A stretch of DNA of 5,919 nucleotides from an uncultured Collinsella sp. Lineage in GTDB: Bacteria > Actinomycetota > Coriobacteriia > Coriobacteriales > Coriobacteriaceae. Made by a program: the position numbers and the translations under genes. Under the pieces are notes generated by a model. It was given only the letters and a program-made list of their open reading frames with translations. It did no database searches and had not been told where the DNA came from. Shown piece after piece: positions 1 through 5,428 of the stretch. The stretch's first letter is position 1. Every line of letters begins with the position of its first letter. Location of the stretch: NCBI GenBank assembly GCA_900557505.1, contig USTC01000087.1, positions 1-5,919 of the forward strand, given 5' to 3'.

Positions 1-30
1 GACATCGGCGGTTCCGTGATTGTCAATAGA

Positions 31-63
31 TTGGTGCAAAGCAACCTGACCCCCTTGCACCAA
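31..63. repeat. 9-bp perfect inverted repeat in the region upstream of pcrA
   Basis: TTGGTGCAA (31-39) and TTGCACCAA (55-63) are exact reverse complements separated by 15 nt, with arm centres 24 bp apart. Neither strand shows a T-run after the structure, so it is not a normal intrinsic terminator. It lies about 75 bp upstream of the predicted pcrA -10 and just inside a TTGACA on the minus strand (21-26). It could be an operator between pcrA and a leftward gene outside the window, or a dispersed palindromic repeat. A smaller hairpin, CCCGC/GCGGG (65-69 and 74-78), follows directly. The function is unknown and only the symmetry is observed. Confidence 0.5.
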
Positions 64-110
64 ACCCGCTGGGGCGGGCCTGACGATCGCGCACGGAGTC
101 GTGGTGTGAT

Positions 111-141
111 TTGCGTCGGTGTCCGCGCGGCTCGGTATACT
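111..141 (+). promoter_or_regulatory. Probable sigma70-type promoter of pcrA
   Basis: TATACT at 136-141 is a good -10 match. TTGCGT at 111-116 is the best -35, but the spacing of 19 bp is longer than ideal. Transcription would begin near 148 and leave a leader of about 55 nt before the ATG at 203. The assignment rests on the -10 and its position. Confidence 0.45.
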
Positions 142-202
142 GGTACGGCTCAAACTATGGCGCTGCCCGCAGGCGCGCCGTCCGTCAGATGAGGAGTCGC
201 CC

Positions 203-3103
203 ATGACCCAGCCCCTGCCCTGGGAAAAGAACACTGCCGCACCCGTGCCACCCGCGCCGGAACCCGTGCCGCTCGATGCGTACACCGTCCCCGCCGCGCC
301 GGAACCCGAGCTCGTTCCGCTCGACATCTACGACGCTCCCGCGCCGGCACCCAAGCCCGCAAAGCCGCTCGTCGATATCGATAGCCTGAACCCCGCCCAG
401 CGCGAGGCGGTCCTGACCACTGAGGGACCACTGCTGGTCCTTGCCGGTGCTGGCTCGGGCAAGACCCGCGTTCTGACCTTCCGCATCGCGCATATGCTTG
501 GCGACCTGGGCGTTAAGCCCTGGCAGGTCCTAGCCATCACGTTTACCAACAAGGCCGCGGCCGAGATGCGCGAGCGTCTGGCGGCACTCATCCCCAGCGG
601 TACCCGCGGCATGTGGGTGTGCACCTTCCATGCTATGTGCGTGCGCATGCTGCGCGAGGACGCTGACCTGCTGGGCTACACCGGTCAGTTCACCATCTAC
701 GATGACGACGATTCCAAGCGCATGGTGCGCGATATTATGCAGGCGCTCGGTATCGAGCAAAAGCAATTCCCCATCAACATGATCCGCAGCAAGATCAGTT
801 CGGCCAAAAACGCCGTGATCGGCCCCGAGGACATGCTCAAATCCGCCGACAGCCCCAACGACAAAAAGGCCGCGCAGGTCTACCTAGAGCTGGAACGCCG
901 CCTGCGTGCCGCCAACGCGATGGACTTCGACGACCTGCTCGTGCGCACGCTCGAGCTGCTGCGCACCCGCCCCGAGGTGCTCGACAAGTACCAAGAGCGC
1001 TTCCGCTACATTAGCGTCGACGAGTATCAGGACACCAACCACGTCCAGTACGAGATCGCCAACCTGCTGGCCGCCAAGTACCAAAACCTCATGGTCGTGG
1101 GCGACGACGACCAGTCCATTTATAGCTGGCGTGGCGCCGACATCACCAATATCCTGGACTTTGAGAAGGACTTTAAAGACTGCAAGACCGTCAAGCTGGA
1201 GCAGAACTATCGCTCTACGGGCCATATCCTGAGCGCCGCCAACGCCGTGGTGCGTCACAACTCGCAGCGCAAGGACAAGCGCCTGTTTACGGCCGAGGGC
1301 GATGGCGAGAAGATCCAGGCCTTCCAGGCGAGCGATGAGCGCGACGAGGGCCGCTGGATTGCTGGCGAGATCGAGAAGCTGCACGCCAAGGGCACGAGTT
1401 ACGACGACATCGCCGTGTTCTACCGCACCAACGCCCAGTCGCGCATTCTCGAAGATATGTTCCTGCGCGCGGGCGTGCCCTACAAGATCGTGGGCGGCAC
1501 GCGATTCTTCGACCGTGCCGAGATCCGCGACGTCATGGCCTATCTTAAGATGATTGTGAACCCGGCCGACGAGATGAGCGTCAAGCGCGTCATCAACACG
1601 CCGCGCCGCGGCATCGGCTCCACCTCGATTCAAAAGATTGAGCAGCTGGCACGCGACAACCGCTGCTCGTTCTTCCAAGCCTGCGAGATCGCAACAGCCG
1701 AGACGGGCATGTTTAGCGCCAAGGTGCGCAACGGCCTGTCGAGCTTTGTGGCGCTGGTGCGCGAGGGTCGCCGCATGGACGGCGAGCTCAAGGACGTCGT
1801 CGAGATGATCGTCGATAAGACGGGCCTGCTGCAGGCTTTCCGCGCCGAGGGCACCATGGAGTCCGAGAGCCGCGCCGAGAACATCCAGGAATTCCTGGGC
1901 GTCGCCGCCGAATTTGAGGAGACGCACGAGGATATCGAAGGTACGCTCGAGAGCTTGGAAGAGCTGCGCGCTGCCGGTGTTGCCGATGTGCCTGCTAGCG
2001 CCGAGCCCGAGCCTGTCGTGGTGAGCGCGCCTGCGCCCGAACCGGGGCCATCTGCCCCGGTATCCTCGTTTGAGGCGCTCGTTGGCGCGCGTGATGCCGC
2101 GGGTTCCAATTCGCTCGACAGCCTGGCGGCCCCGGCGCTCTCGCCGCAGGATGCCCTGGCTGCCGCCATCGCGGGCAACGCCTATGCCGCGCCGACAGAG
2201 CTGCCGGCGGGTGCCGTACATGCCGACGAGATCGAGCGCACCTACGGCCCGCTCACCTGCAAGGCGCTGCCTGCACTCATGGAGTGGCTGGCTCTGCGCT
2301 CCGACTTGGATTCCCTGGCCGGCGAGACGCATGCCATCACTATGATGACCATCCACTCCGCCAAGGGCCTGGAGTTCCCGGCGGTGTTCGTGGCCGGCAT
2401 GGAGGAAGGCATCTTCCCGCACGTGCACGACTTTGGCGGTAGTGACGATCCGGGCAAGCTCGAGGAGGAGCGTCGCTTGGCCTACGTCGCCATCACGCGT
2501 GCCCGTAAGCGCCTGTTCTTGACCTATGCGGCCACGCGTCGCACCTACGGCTCGACTTCTGCCAACCCGCGCTCGCGCTTCCTCAACGAGATTCCGTTTG
2601 AGGATATCGAGTTTAGCGGTATCGGCTCTGCCGGTTTTGAGGGCACGGGCTGGGAGAAGCGCGGCGACCGCCACGGTACCTTTGGCTCGGGCATGGGCTC
2701 GGATATGTACGGCGGCAAGGTGTTTGGCTCGCATACGCGCTCGACCGGCGGTTCCGGTTCGCGCGGCGGATCGAGCTTCGACGACTTCTTTGGCGGCAGT
2801 AGCTACGGAACCGAGCGCCATCGTGGGGTCTCGCCCGACGCCGGCCGTGTTGCCTCGACCTTTGGCTCGGGCGCGCCGCGCGTCAAAAAGCCGTCGTCCA
2901 AGGTGTCCCCGACGGTGGAGCGCAAGGTCGATCGTGCCAGCGCATCGCAGGACTTTGCCGCGGGTGATACCGTGAGCCACAAGACCTTTGGCACGGGTAC
3001 CGTGATCTCGGTCGTCGGAGACATGATCGAGGTTCAATTCGAAAAGACCGGCCAGACCAAAAAGCTTATGAAGGGCTTTGCTCCGATCGTCAAGCTGTCG
3101 TGA
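203..3103 (+). CDS. pcrA: PcrA/UvrD-family superfamily 1A ATP-dependent DNA helicase
   Basis: ATP-dependent 3'-5' DNA helicase. The family acts in nucleotide excision and mismatch repair, removal of recombination intermediates, replication restart and contacts with RNA polymerase. The ATG at 203 is chosen because GAGGAG (191-196) lies 6 nt upstream; the frame extends back to a GTG at 119 without a ribosome site. The 966 residues carry all core motifs: Q motif LNPAQREAV (62-70), Walker A GAGSGKT (82-88), motif Ia TFTNKAAAEM (113-122), Walker B VDEYQD (272-277), motif III GDDDQSIYSWRGA (300-312), motif IV NYRS (335-338), motif V TIHSAKGLEF (716-725) and motif VI LAYVAITRARKRL (759-771). A Tudor-like domain is at about 917-963, resembling the RNA polymerase-binding C terminus of Bacillus PcrA. 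The protein is well above the usual 720-780 aa because of an Ala/Pro-rich N-terminal tail (1-58), an insert of about 100 residues (588-690) and a Gly/Ser-rich linker (about 805-890). No catalytic residue appears missing. The gene appears monocistronic. Confidence 0.96.
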   Translation: MTQPLPWEKNTAAPVPPAPEPVPLDAYTVPAAPEPELVPLDIYDAPAPAPKPAKPLVDIDSLNPAQREAVLTTEGPLLVLAGAGSGKTRVLTFRIAHMLGDLGVKPWQVLAITFTNKAAAEMRERLAALIPSGTRGMWVCTFHAMCVRMLREDADLLGYTGQFTIYDDDDSKRMVRDIMQALGIEQKQFPINMIRSKISSAKNAVIGPEDMLKSADSPNDKKAAQVYLELERRLRAANAMDFDDLLVRTLELLRTRPEVLDKYQERFRYISVDEYQDTNHVQYEIANLLAAKYQNLMVVGDDDQSIYSWRGADITNILDFEKDFKDCKTVKLEQNYRSTGHILSAANAVVRHNSQRKDKRLFTAEGDGEKIQAFQASDERDEGRWIAGEIEKLHAKGTSYDDIAVFYRTNAQSRILEDMFLRAGVPYKIVGGTRFFDRAEIRDVMAYLKMIVNPADEMSVKRVINTPRRGIGSTSIQKIEQLARDNRCSFFQACEIATAETGMFSAKVRNGLSSFVALVREGRRMDGELKDVVEMIVDKTGLLQAFRAEGTMESESRAENIQEFLGVAAEFEETHEDIEGTLESLEELRAAGVADVPASAEPEPVVVSAPAPEPGPSAPVSSFEALVGARDAAGSNSLDSLAAPALSPQDALAAAIAGNAYAAPTELPAGAVHADEIERTYGPLTCKALPALMEWLALRSDLDSLAGETHAITMMTIHSAKGLEFPAVFVAGMEEGIFPHVHDFGGSDDPGKLEEERRLAYVAITRARKRLFLTYAATRRTYGSTSANPRSRFLNEIPFEDIEFSGIGSAGFEGTGWEKRGDRHGTFGSGMGSDMYGGKVFGSHTRSTGGSGSRGGSSFDDFFGGSSYGTERHRGVSPDAGRVASTFGSGAPRVKKPSSKVSPTVERKVDRASASQDFAAGDTVSHKTFGTGTVISVVGDMIEVQFEKTGQTKKLMKGFAPIVKLS

Positions 3104-3110
3104 TCCCGGC

Positions 3111-3239
3111 GGACCTGGGCGGGCGTATGGGGCAACATCGCCTGCTCGGGCAGTCCTGCTCGCACGGAGAGCACATTAAGTGCTCTCCGGCTCGTGCGGA
3201 ACTCGCGATCGATGTTGCCCCATACGCCCGTCCAGGTCC
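3111..3239. repeat. Long inverted repeat with 30-bp arms just after the pcrA stop codon
   Basis: The left arm 3111-3140 and right arm 3210-3239 are reverse complements over 30 bp with one exception, G3119 opposite T3231. In a plus-strand RNA that pair is a G-U wobble, so the whole stem pairs; in a minus-strand RNA it is a C-A mismatch. Inside sits a second perfect 9-bp hairpin, GGAGAGCAC (3166-3174) and GTGCTCTCC (3180-3188), with loop ATTAA, plus a small CTGC/GCAG tetraloop hairpin (3142-3153). No T-run follows immediately; the nearest is T6 at 3280-3285. It may be a 3' stabilising structure for pcrA mRNA, part of a compound terminator, or a dispersed palindromic element. No protein is evident inside. 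Confidence 0.85.
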
Positions 3240-3320
3240 TTAGATAACGTTGCTTGCGAACGTCGCTCTGCTCGTCCGCTTTTTTGATCTGGAGAGCCGG
3301 GTGGGCTGATATATATGGAT

Positions 3321-3356
3321 AAGGGGCTCCTCCGTTGGTGGACGGGGGAGTCCCTT
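3321..3356 (+). terminator. Probable intrinsic terminator of pcrA, possibly bidirectional
   Basis: A 15-bp stem pairs 3321-3335 with 3342-3356 around a 6-nt loop (TGGTGG), flanked by AA and TT. Two positions (G3326 with T3351, T3331 with G3346) are G-U wobbles in plus-strand RNA but A-C mismatches in minus-strand RNA, so the fold favours plus transcripts. A T-rich stretch follows on the plus strand (GTTGCGTTTTGGTTGTTGTTG region, 3357-3377). The hairpin lies between the convergent ends of pcrA and manA and could also stop manA transcription, although nothing T-rich follows it on that strand. Confidence 0.65.
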
Positions 3357-3381
3357 GTTGCGTTTTGGTTGTTGTTGCGAC

Positions 3382-4299
3382 CTAGAGGTGGCTGATGATC
3401 AGTTCCATCTTGCCTTCGAGGTCGATGGAGCTGACGGTGTTCGGGGCCAGCAGGTGGCTTCCCTTGTGGACGGGGTCGCCGCAGACGGTGCCTTCGCCGT
3501 CGATGACCGACAGGCACATGAAGGGCCAGCGCTGGTCGAGGATCTTGCTGCCGTCGACACGCACGCGATCGACGGTGTAGCAGGGGTTAGACTCGAGCTC
3601 GGTCACGCCGTCGACCTCAGGCGCGTTCACCGTGCCGTCGGTCGGAGCCTGAACATCAAAGTCGATGCAGTCGAGGCTCTGCTTAATGTGCAGCGGGCGC
3701 AGCTTTCCGTCGGTGCCGGGGCGGTCGTAGTCGTACAGGCGATATGTCACGTCGCTCGACTGCTGCGTCTCCAGAATCAGCGTGCCGGTCTTGATGGCGT
3801 GAACGGTGCCGGAGTCGATCTGGAAAAAGTCTCCCTTGTGAATCGGCAGCACGTTGAGCATCTCGTCCCAACGGCCCTCCTCGATCATCTGTGCAGCCTC
3901 GGCGCGGTCGTGCGCGCGCTGGCCGACGATAATCGTGGCGTCGGGCTCGCAGTCCAGTACATACCAGCACTCGGTTTTGCCCAGGCTGCCGTTCTCGTGC
4001 TCGGCGGCGTACTCGTCGTTGGGATGAATCTGGATCGAAAGGTCGTCCTTGGCGTCCAGAATCTTAATGAGCAGCGGGAACTCCTTGCCCTCGCAGTTGC
4101 CAAAGAGCTCGCGGTGCTCGGCCCACAGCCACGACAGCGTGTGGCCTGCATACGGGCCCTCCGCAATCTGGCAGTCGCCGTTGGGATGGGCCGAGATGGC
4201 CCAGCACTCACCGATGGGCCCCTCGGGAATGTCGTAACCAAATACGGTTTCGAGCTGGCGGCCGCCCCAGATCTGCGTCAGTTTAATCAAATCGGACAT
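3382..4299 (-). CDS. manA: Mannose-6-phosphate isomerase, type I, short bacterial form
   Basis: Zinc-dependent cytosolic isomerase interconverting mannose 6-phosphate and fructose 6-phosphate. It links mannose catabolism to glycolysis and, in reverse, supplies mannose 6-phosphate for glycan precursors. The length of 305 aa fits the short Bacillus-type ManA (about 315 aa) rather than the long enterobacterial form. Counting from the ATG at 4299, the predicted zinc ligands are Q90 and H92 in IQIHPND, E110 in KTECWYV and H167 in SGTVHAI. R187 in TYRLYDYDR corresponds to the conserved active-site Arg region. The N terminus IWGGRQL and the IGECWAIS segment are typical of the family. An in-frame ATG at 4305 would add two residues, but GGGGGT on the coding strand sits only 0-1 nt from it and 6 nt from the ATG at 4299, so the inner start is preferred. 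The gene lies 74 nt downstream of gntR on the same strand and may be co-transcribed with it. Confidence 0.93.
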   Translation of the reverse strand: MSDLIKLTQIWGGRQLETVFGYDIPEGPIGECWAISAHPNGDCQIAEGPYAGHTLSWLWAEHRELFGNCEGKEFPLLIKILDAKDDLSIQIHPNDEYAAEHENGSLGKTECWYVLDCEPDATIIVGQRAHDRAEAAQMIEEGRWDEMLNVLPIHKGDFFQIDSGTVHAIKTGTLILETQQSSDVTYRLYDYDRPGTDGKLRPLHIKQSLDCIDFDVQAPTDGTVNAPEVDGVTELESNPCYTVDRVRVDGSKILDQRWPFMCLSVIDGEGTVCGDPVHKGSHLLAPNTVSSIDLEGKMELIISHL

Positions 4300-4320
4300 A
4301 TTCATACCCCCATTGTGTTG

Positions 4321-4360
4321 CGCGGGCGCCGCGTAAAACTGCTCAAAACGAGCGCCCGCG
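4321..4360 (-). promoter_or_regulatory. GC-rich hairpin in the gntR-manA gap (manA 5' leader)
   Basis: CGCGGGCGC (4321-4329) and GCGCCCGCG (4352-4360) form a perfect 9-bp stem with a 22-nt loop. On the coding (minus) strand it is followed by CAACACAAT and then the manA ribosome site, with no T-run, so it is not a classical terminator. A competing small stem, GCTC/GAGC (4341-4344 and 4350-4353), overlaps one arm. It could protect or process the gntR-manA message or tune manA translation. The structure is observed and the role is inferred. Confidence 0.45.
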
Positions 4361-4373
4361 TGACTACAAAAAC

Positions 4374-5093
4374 CTATGCCAACGTTACGTTGTGCAACTC
4401 AAAGCGGTCGCCAACGTTGCGCGAGATCGAATACTCAAAGGCGGCGCCGCTGTCCAAAAAGCCAATTTGGGTGAGCTCGAGCAGGGGAGAGCCAAGTTTG
4501 GTGTCCAGACGCTCGGCTTCTTCCTCGGTTGCTGCCACGGCGCGAATGGTACGGTGGAAGCTCGAAATCTTCAGCCCACATTGCTCGCGGATGAAGCGGT
4601 AGACCGATCCGTACAGATCCTTCTTTTTCAGCCCTGGAATCAGCTCGAGGGGCATGTAGGTGTACTCGATAACGATGGGCTTCTCATCGGCCTGACGCAC
4701 GCGCACGACGTGATAGGCAAAGTCATCCTCGGCAATTCCCAGCTGGGCTGCGATGTCCGCTGGTGGATTAACGATCGAGAAATCGTAGACCACCGAGGTC
4801 ACCTTCTCCCCGCGATGCTCATACGAAAAACCCTGGGTACGGTCGTTTTTGCCCTGGAAAAACGCCTGGCCGGGAAGCCCCGCCGTGTCCTTAACGTAGG
4901 TACCCGATCCACGCCGGCTGGTAATAAGACCTTCTTCGGTGATTTGTTCAAGAGCTCGTTTGACGGTGATTTTGGAAACGTTATAGAGCTTGCAGAACTC
5001 AACCACGGTAGGAAGCTTGTCGCCCGGTTTAAGAGCGCCATCCTCAATACTTCGACGAATATCTGCAGCTATCGCCTCGTATTTGGGAATCAA
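4374..5093 (-). CDS. GntR-family (HutC subfamily) transcriptional regulator with UTRA domain
   Basis: Predicted ligand-responsive DNA-binding regulator, probably of the neighbouring sugar genes. Of its 239 aa, residues 1-68 form the GntR winged helix: GDKLPTVVEF (24-33), recognition-helix region VSKITVKRALEQI (39-51) and wing RRGSGTYV (60-67). Residues about 85-235 match the UTRA effector domain, with RVRQADEKPIVIEYTYMP (131-148), LELTQIGF (205-212) and the C-terminal FEYSISR (219-225). UTRA domains commonly bind sugars or sugar phosphates, often N-acetylglucosamine or glucoside derivatives, but this ligand is not readable from sequence. Translation appears to start at TTG (5093): AAGGAGG on the coding strand lies 4 nt upstream and no in-frame ATG or GTG is better placed. 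The gene precedes manA on the same strand and diverges from the ROK kinase across 335 bp. Confidence 0.92.
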   Translation of the reverse strand: MIPKYEAIAADIRRSIEDGALKPGDKLPTVVEFCKLYNVSKITVKRALEQITEEGLITSRRGSGTYVKDTAGLPGQAFFQGKNDRTQGFSYEHRGEKVTSVVYDFSIVNPPADIAAQLGIAEDDFAYHVVRVRQADEKPIVIEYTYMPLELIPGLKKKDLYGSVYRFIREQCGLKISSFHRTIRAVAATEEEAERLDTKLGSPLLELTQIGFLDSGAAFEYSISRNVGDRFELHNVTLA

Positions 5094-5129
5094 GGAACCT
5101 CCTTTCCAACTTGATTGAGAATAAAAGAA

Positions 5130-5135
5130 AGTATA
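5130..5135 (-). promoter_or_regulatory. Putative -10 element of gntR
   Basis: The coding strand reads TATACT here, five of six matches to TATAAT. Transcription would start near 5123, giving a leader of about 30 nt that contains the strong AAGGAGG ribosome site. No good -35 lies 16-18 bp upstream. A TTGACT just upstream overlaps the -10 and is too close to serve as its -35. A weak promoter, or one dependent on a regulator, would fit. Confidence 0.4.
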
Positions 5136-5262
5136 GTCAACACCTAAGTATCTCTATTGAGTTATTGAAAAGTTCGAGAAAGATAAAATTAAAAGTCGCC
5201 CCGCTTGTAAAATTAGAGCGTTTTAAATGATAAACATCTGAGTAGTGTCGTGTTGAGAAATG

Positions 5263-5308
5263 ATCGGTCCGAGGACGGGCCGAACCGATATAACACCCAG
5301 CGAACCGA
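5263..5308. promoter_or_regulatory. Candidate operator cluster around a TATAAC -10 for the ROK gene
   Basis: ATCGGT (5263-5268) and ACCGAT (5284-5289) form a 6-bp inverted repeat. CGAACCGA occurs at 5281-5288 and again at 5301-5308, exactly 20 bp apart, close to two helical turns and so on one face of the DNA. Between the two copies is TATAAC (5289-5294), a possible plus-strand -10 that would start transcription near 5301. No clear -35 exists. The arrangement resembles operator sites flanking a promoter and could be bound by the adjacent GntR-type regulator. The repeats are observed and their function is inferred. Confidence 0.35.
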
Positions 5309-5334
5309 ATCTCGTACTCTGCGCTTCCCCAGAT

Positions 5335-5375
5335 AAAACCTGCCAAAACAAACCTGTCCTTTTTGGTAGGTTTTT
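5335..5375 (+). terminator. Intrinsic-terminator-like hairpin in the ROK kinase leader
   Basis: AAAACCTGCCAAAA (5335-5348) pairs with TTTTGGTAGGTTTT (5361-5374) over 14 positions, around a 12-nt loop. The only imperfection, G5342 with T5367, is a G-U wobble in plus-strand RNA. The GC core is followed by T5 (5371-5375), the classical terminator pattern. No plus-strand gene precedes it back to the end of pcrA, so it either attenuates a ROK transcript that begins upstream, ends a short non-coding RNA, or insulates the kinase promoter. The loop repeats AAACCTG (5350-5356, as at 5336-5342), so a second segment could compete for the 3' arm. Confidence 0.6.
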
Positions 5376-5428
5376 GCCTTGGGAGCGGTACCATACAGGC
5401 AATGTTTAAACGAGAAAGGCGGGCTCCC

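Larger units (their letters stand above)
5094..5428. other. Divergent gntR/ROK-kinase intergenic region, partly AT-rich
   Basis: This 335-bp gap holds no convincing gene. The half next to gntR (about 5111-5240) is visibly AT-rich compared with the GC-rich coding sequence around it and contains the gntR promoter plus a TATTGA direct repeat (5155-5160 and 5163-5168). The half next to the kinase holds an ATCGGT/ACCGAT inverted repeat, two CGAACCGA copies 20 bp apart, a terminator-like hairpin (5335-5375) and a 6-bp inverted repeat TTGCCT (5374-5379) / AGGCAA (5397-5402) around a TACCAT that could be a weak -10. The density of small symmetric sites suggests shared control of both arms. Confidence 0.6.

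Noticed and set aside
1..192. Plus-strand frame open from the window edge to a TGA at 190-192, possibly the end of an upstream gene
   Set aside because: The codons are unlike neighbouring genes, no family is recognisable, and the frame crosses the inverted repeat and predicted promoter. A chance open frame is more likely.
119..202. GTG at 119 as the start of pcrA
   Set aside because: It has no ribosome site and would place the start upstream of the predicted -10 (136-141). The ATG at 203 with GAGGAG is clearly better.
884..3037. Long minus-strand open frame of 717 codons opposite pcrA
   Set aside because: It lies wholly antisense to an unmistakable helicase gene. Its composition (Arg, Ala, His, Gly and Leu rich, no domain) is that of a complement frame in GC-rich DNA.
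3280..3285. T6 run as the tail of a terminator for the long hairpin
   Set aside because: It lies 40 nt beyond the end of the stem with no hairpin directly before it, only a weak GCGA/TCGC stem ending at 3266. The hairpin at 3321-3356 is a better terminator.
3176..3517. Minus-strand open frame of 113 codons across the long inverted repeat and the manA 3' end
   Set aside because: It runs through both hairpins and overlaps manA in another frame. Its Arg/Pro/His-rich product looks like translated palindrome.
3355..4602. Plus-strand open frame of 415 codons opposite manA and the end of gntR
   Set aside because: It spans two real minus-strand genes and their gap, has no recognisable domain or ribosome site, and is explained by GC-biased third positions.
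5260..5409. Plus-strand 49-codon open frame beginning at an ATG before the repeat cluster
   Set aside because: There is no Shine-Dalgarno sequence, and the frame crosses the 5335-5375 hairpin and T-run. A leader peptide is possible but unsupported.
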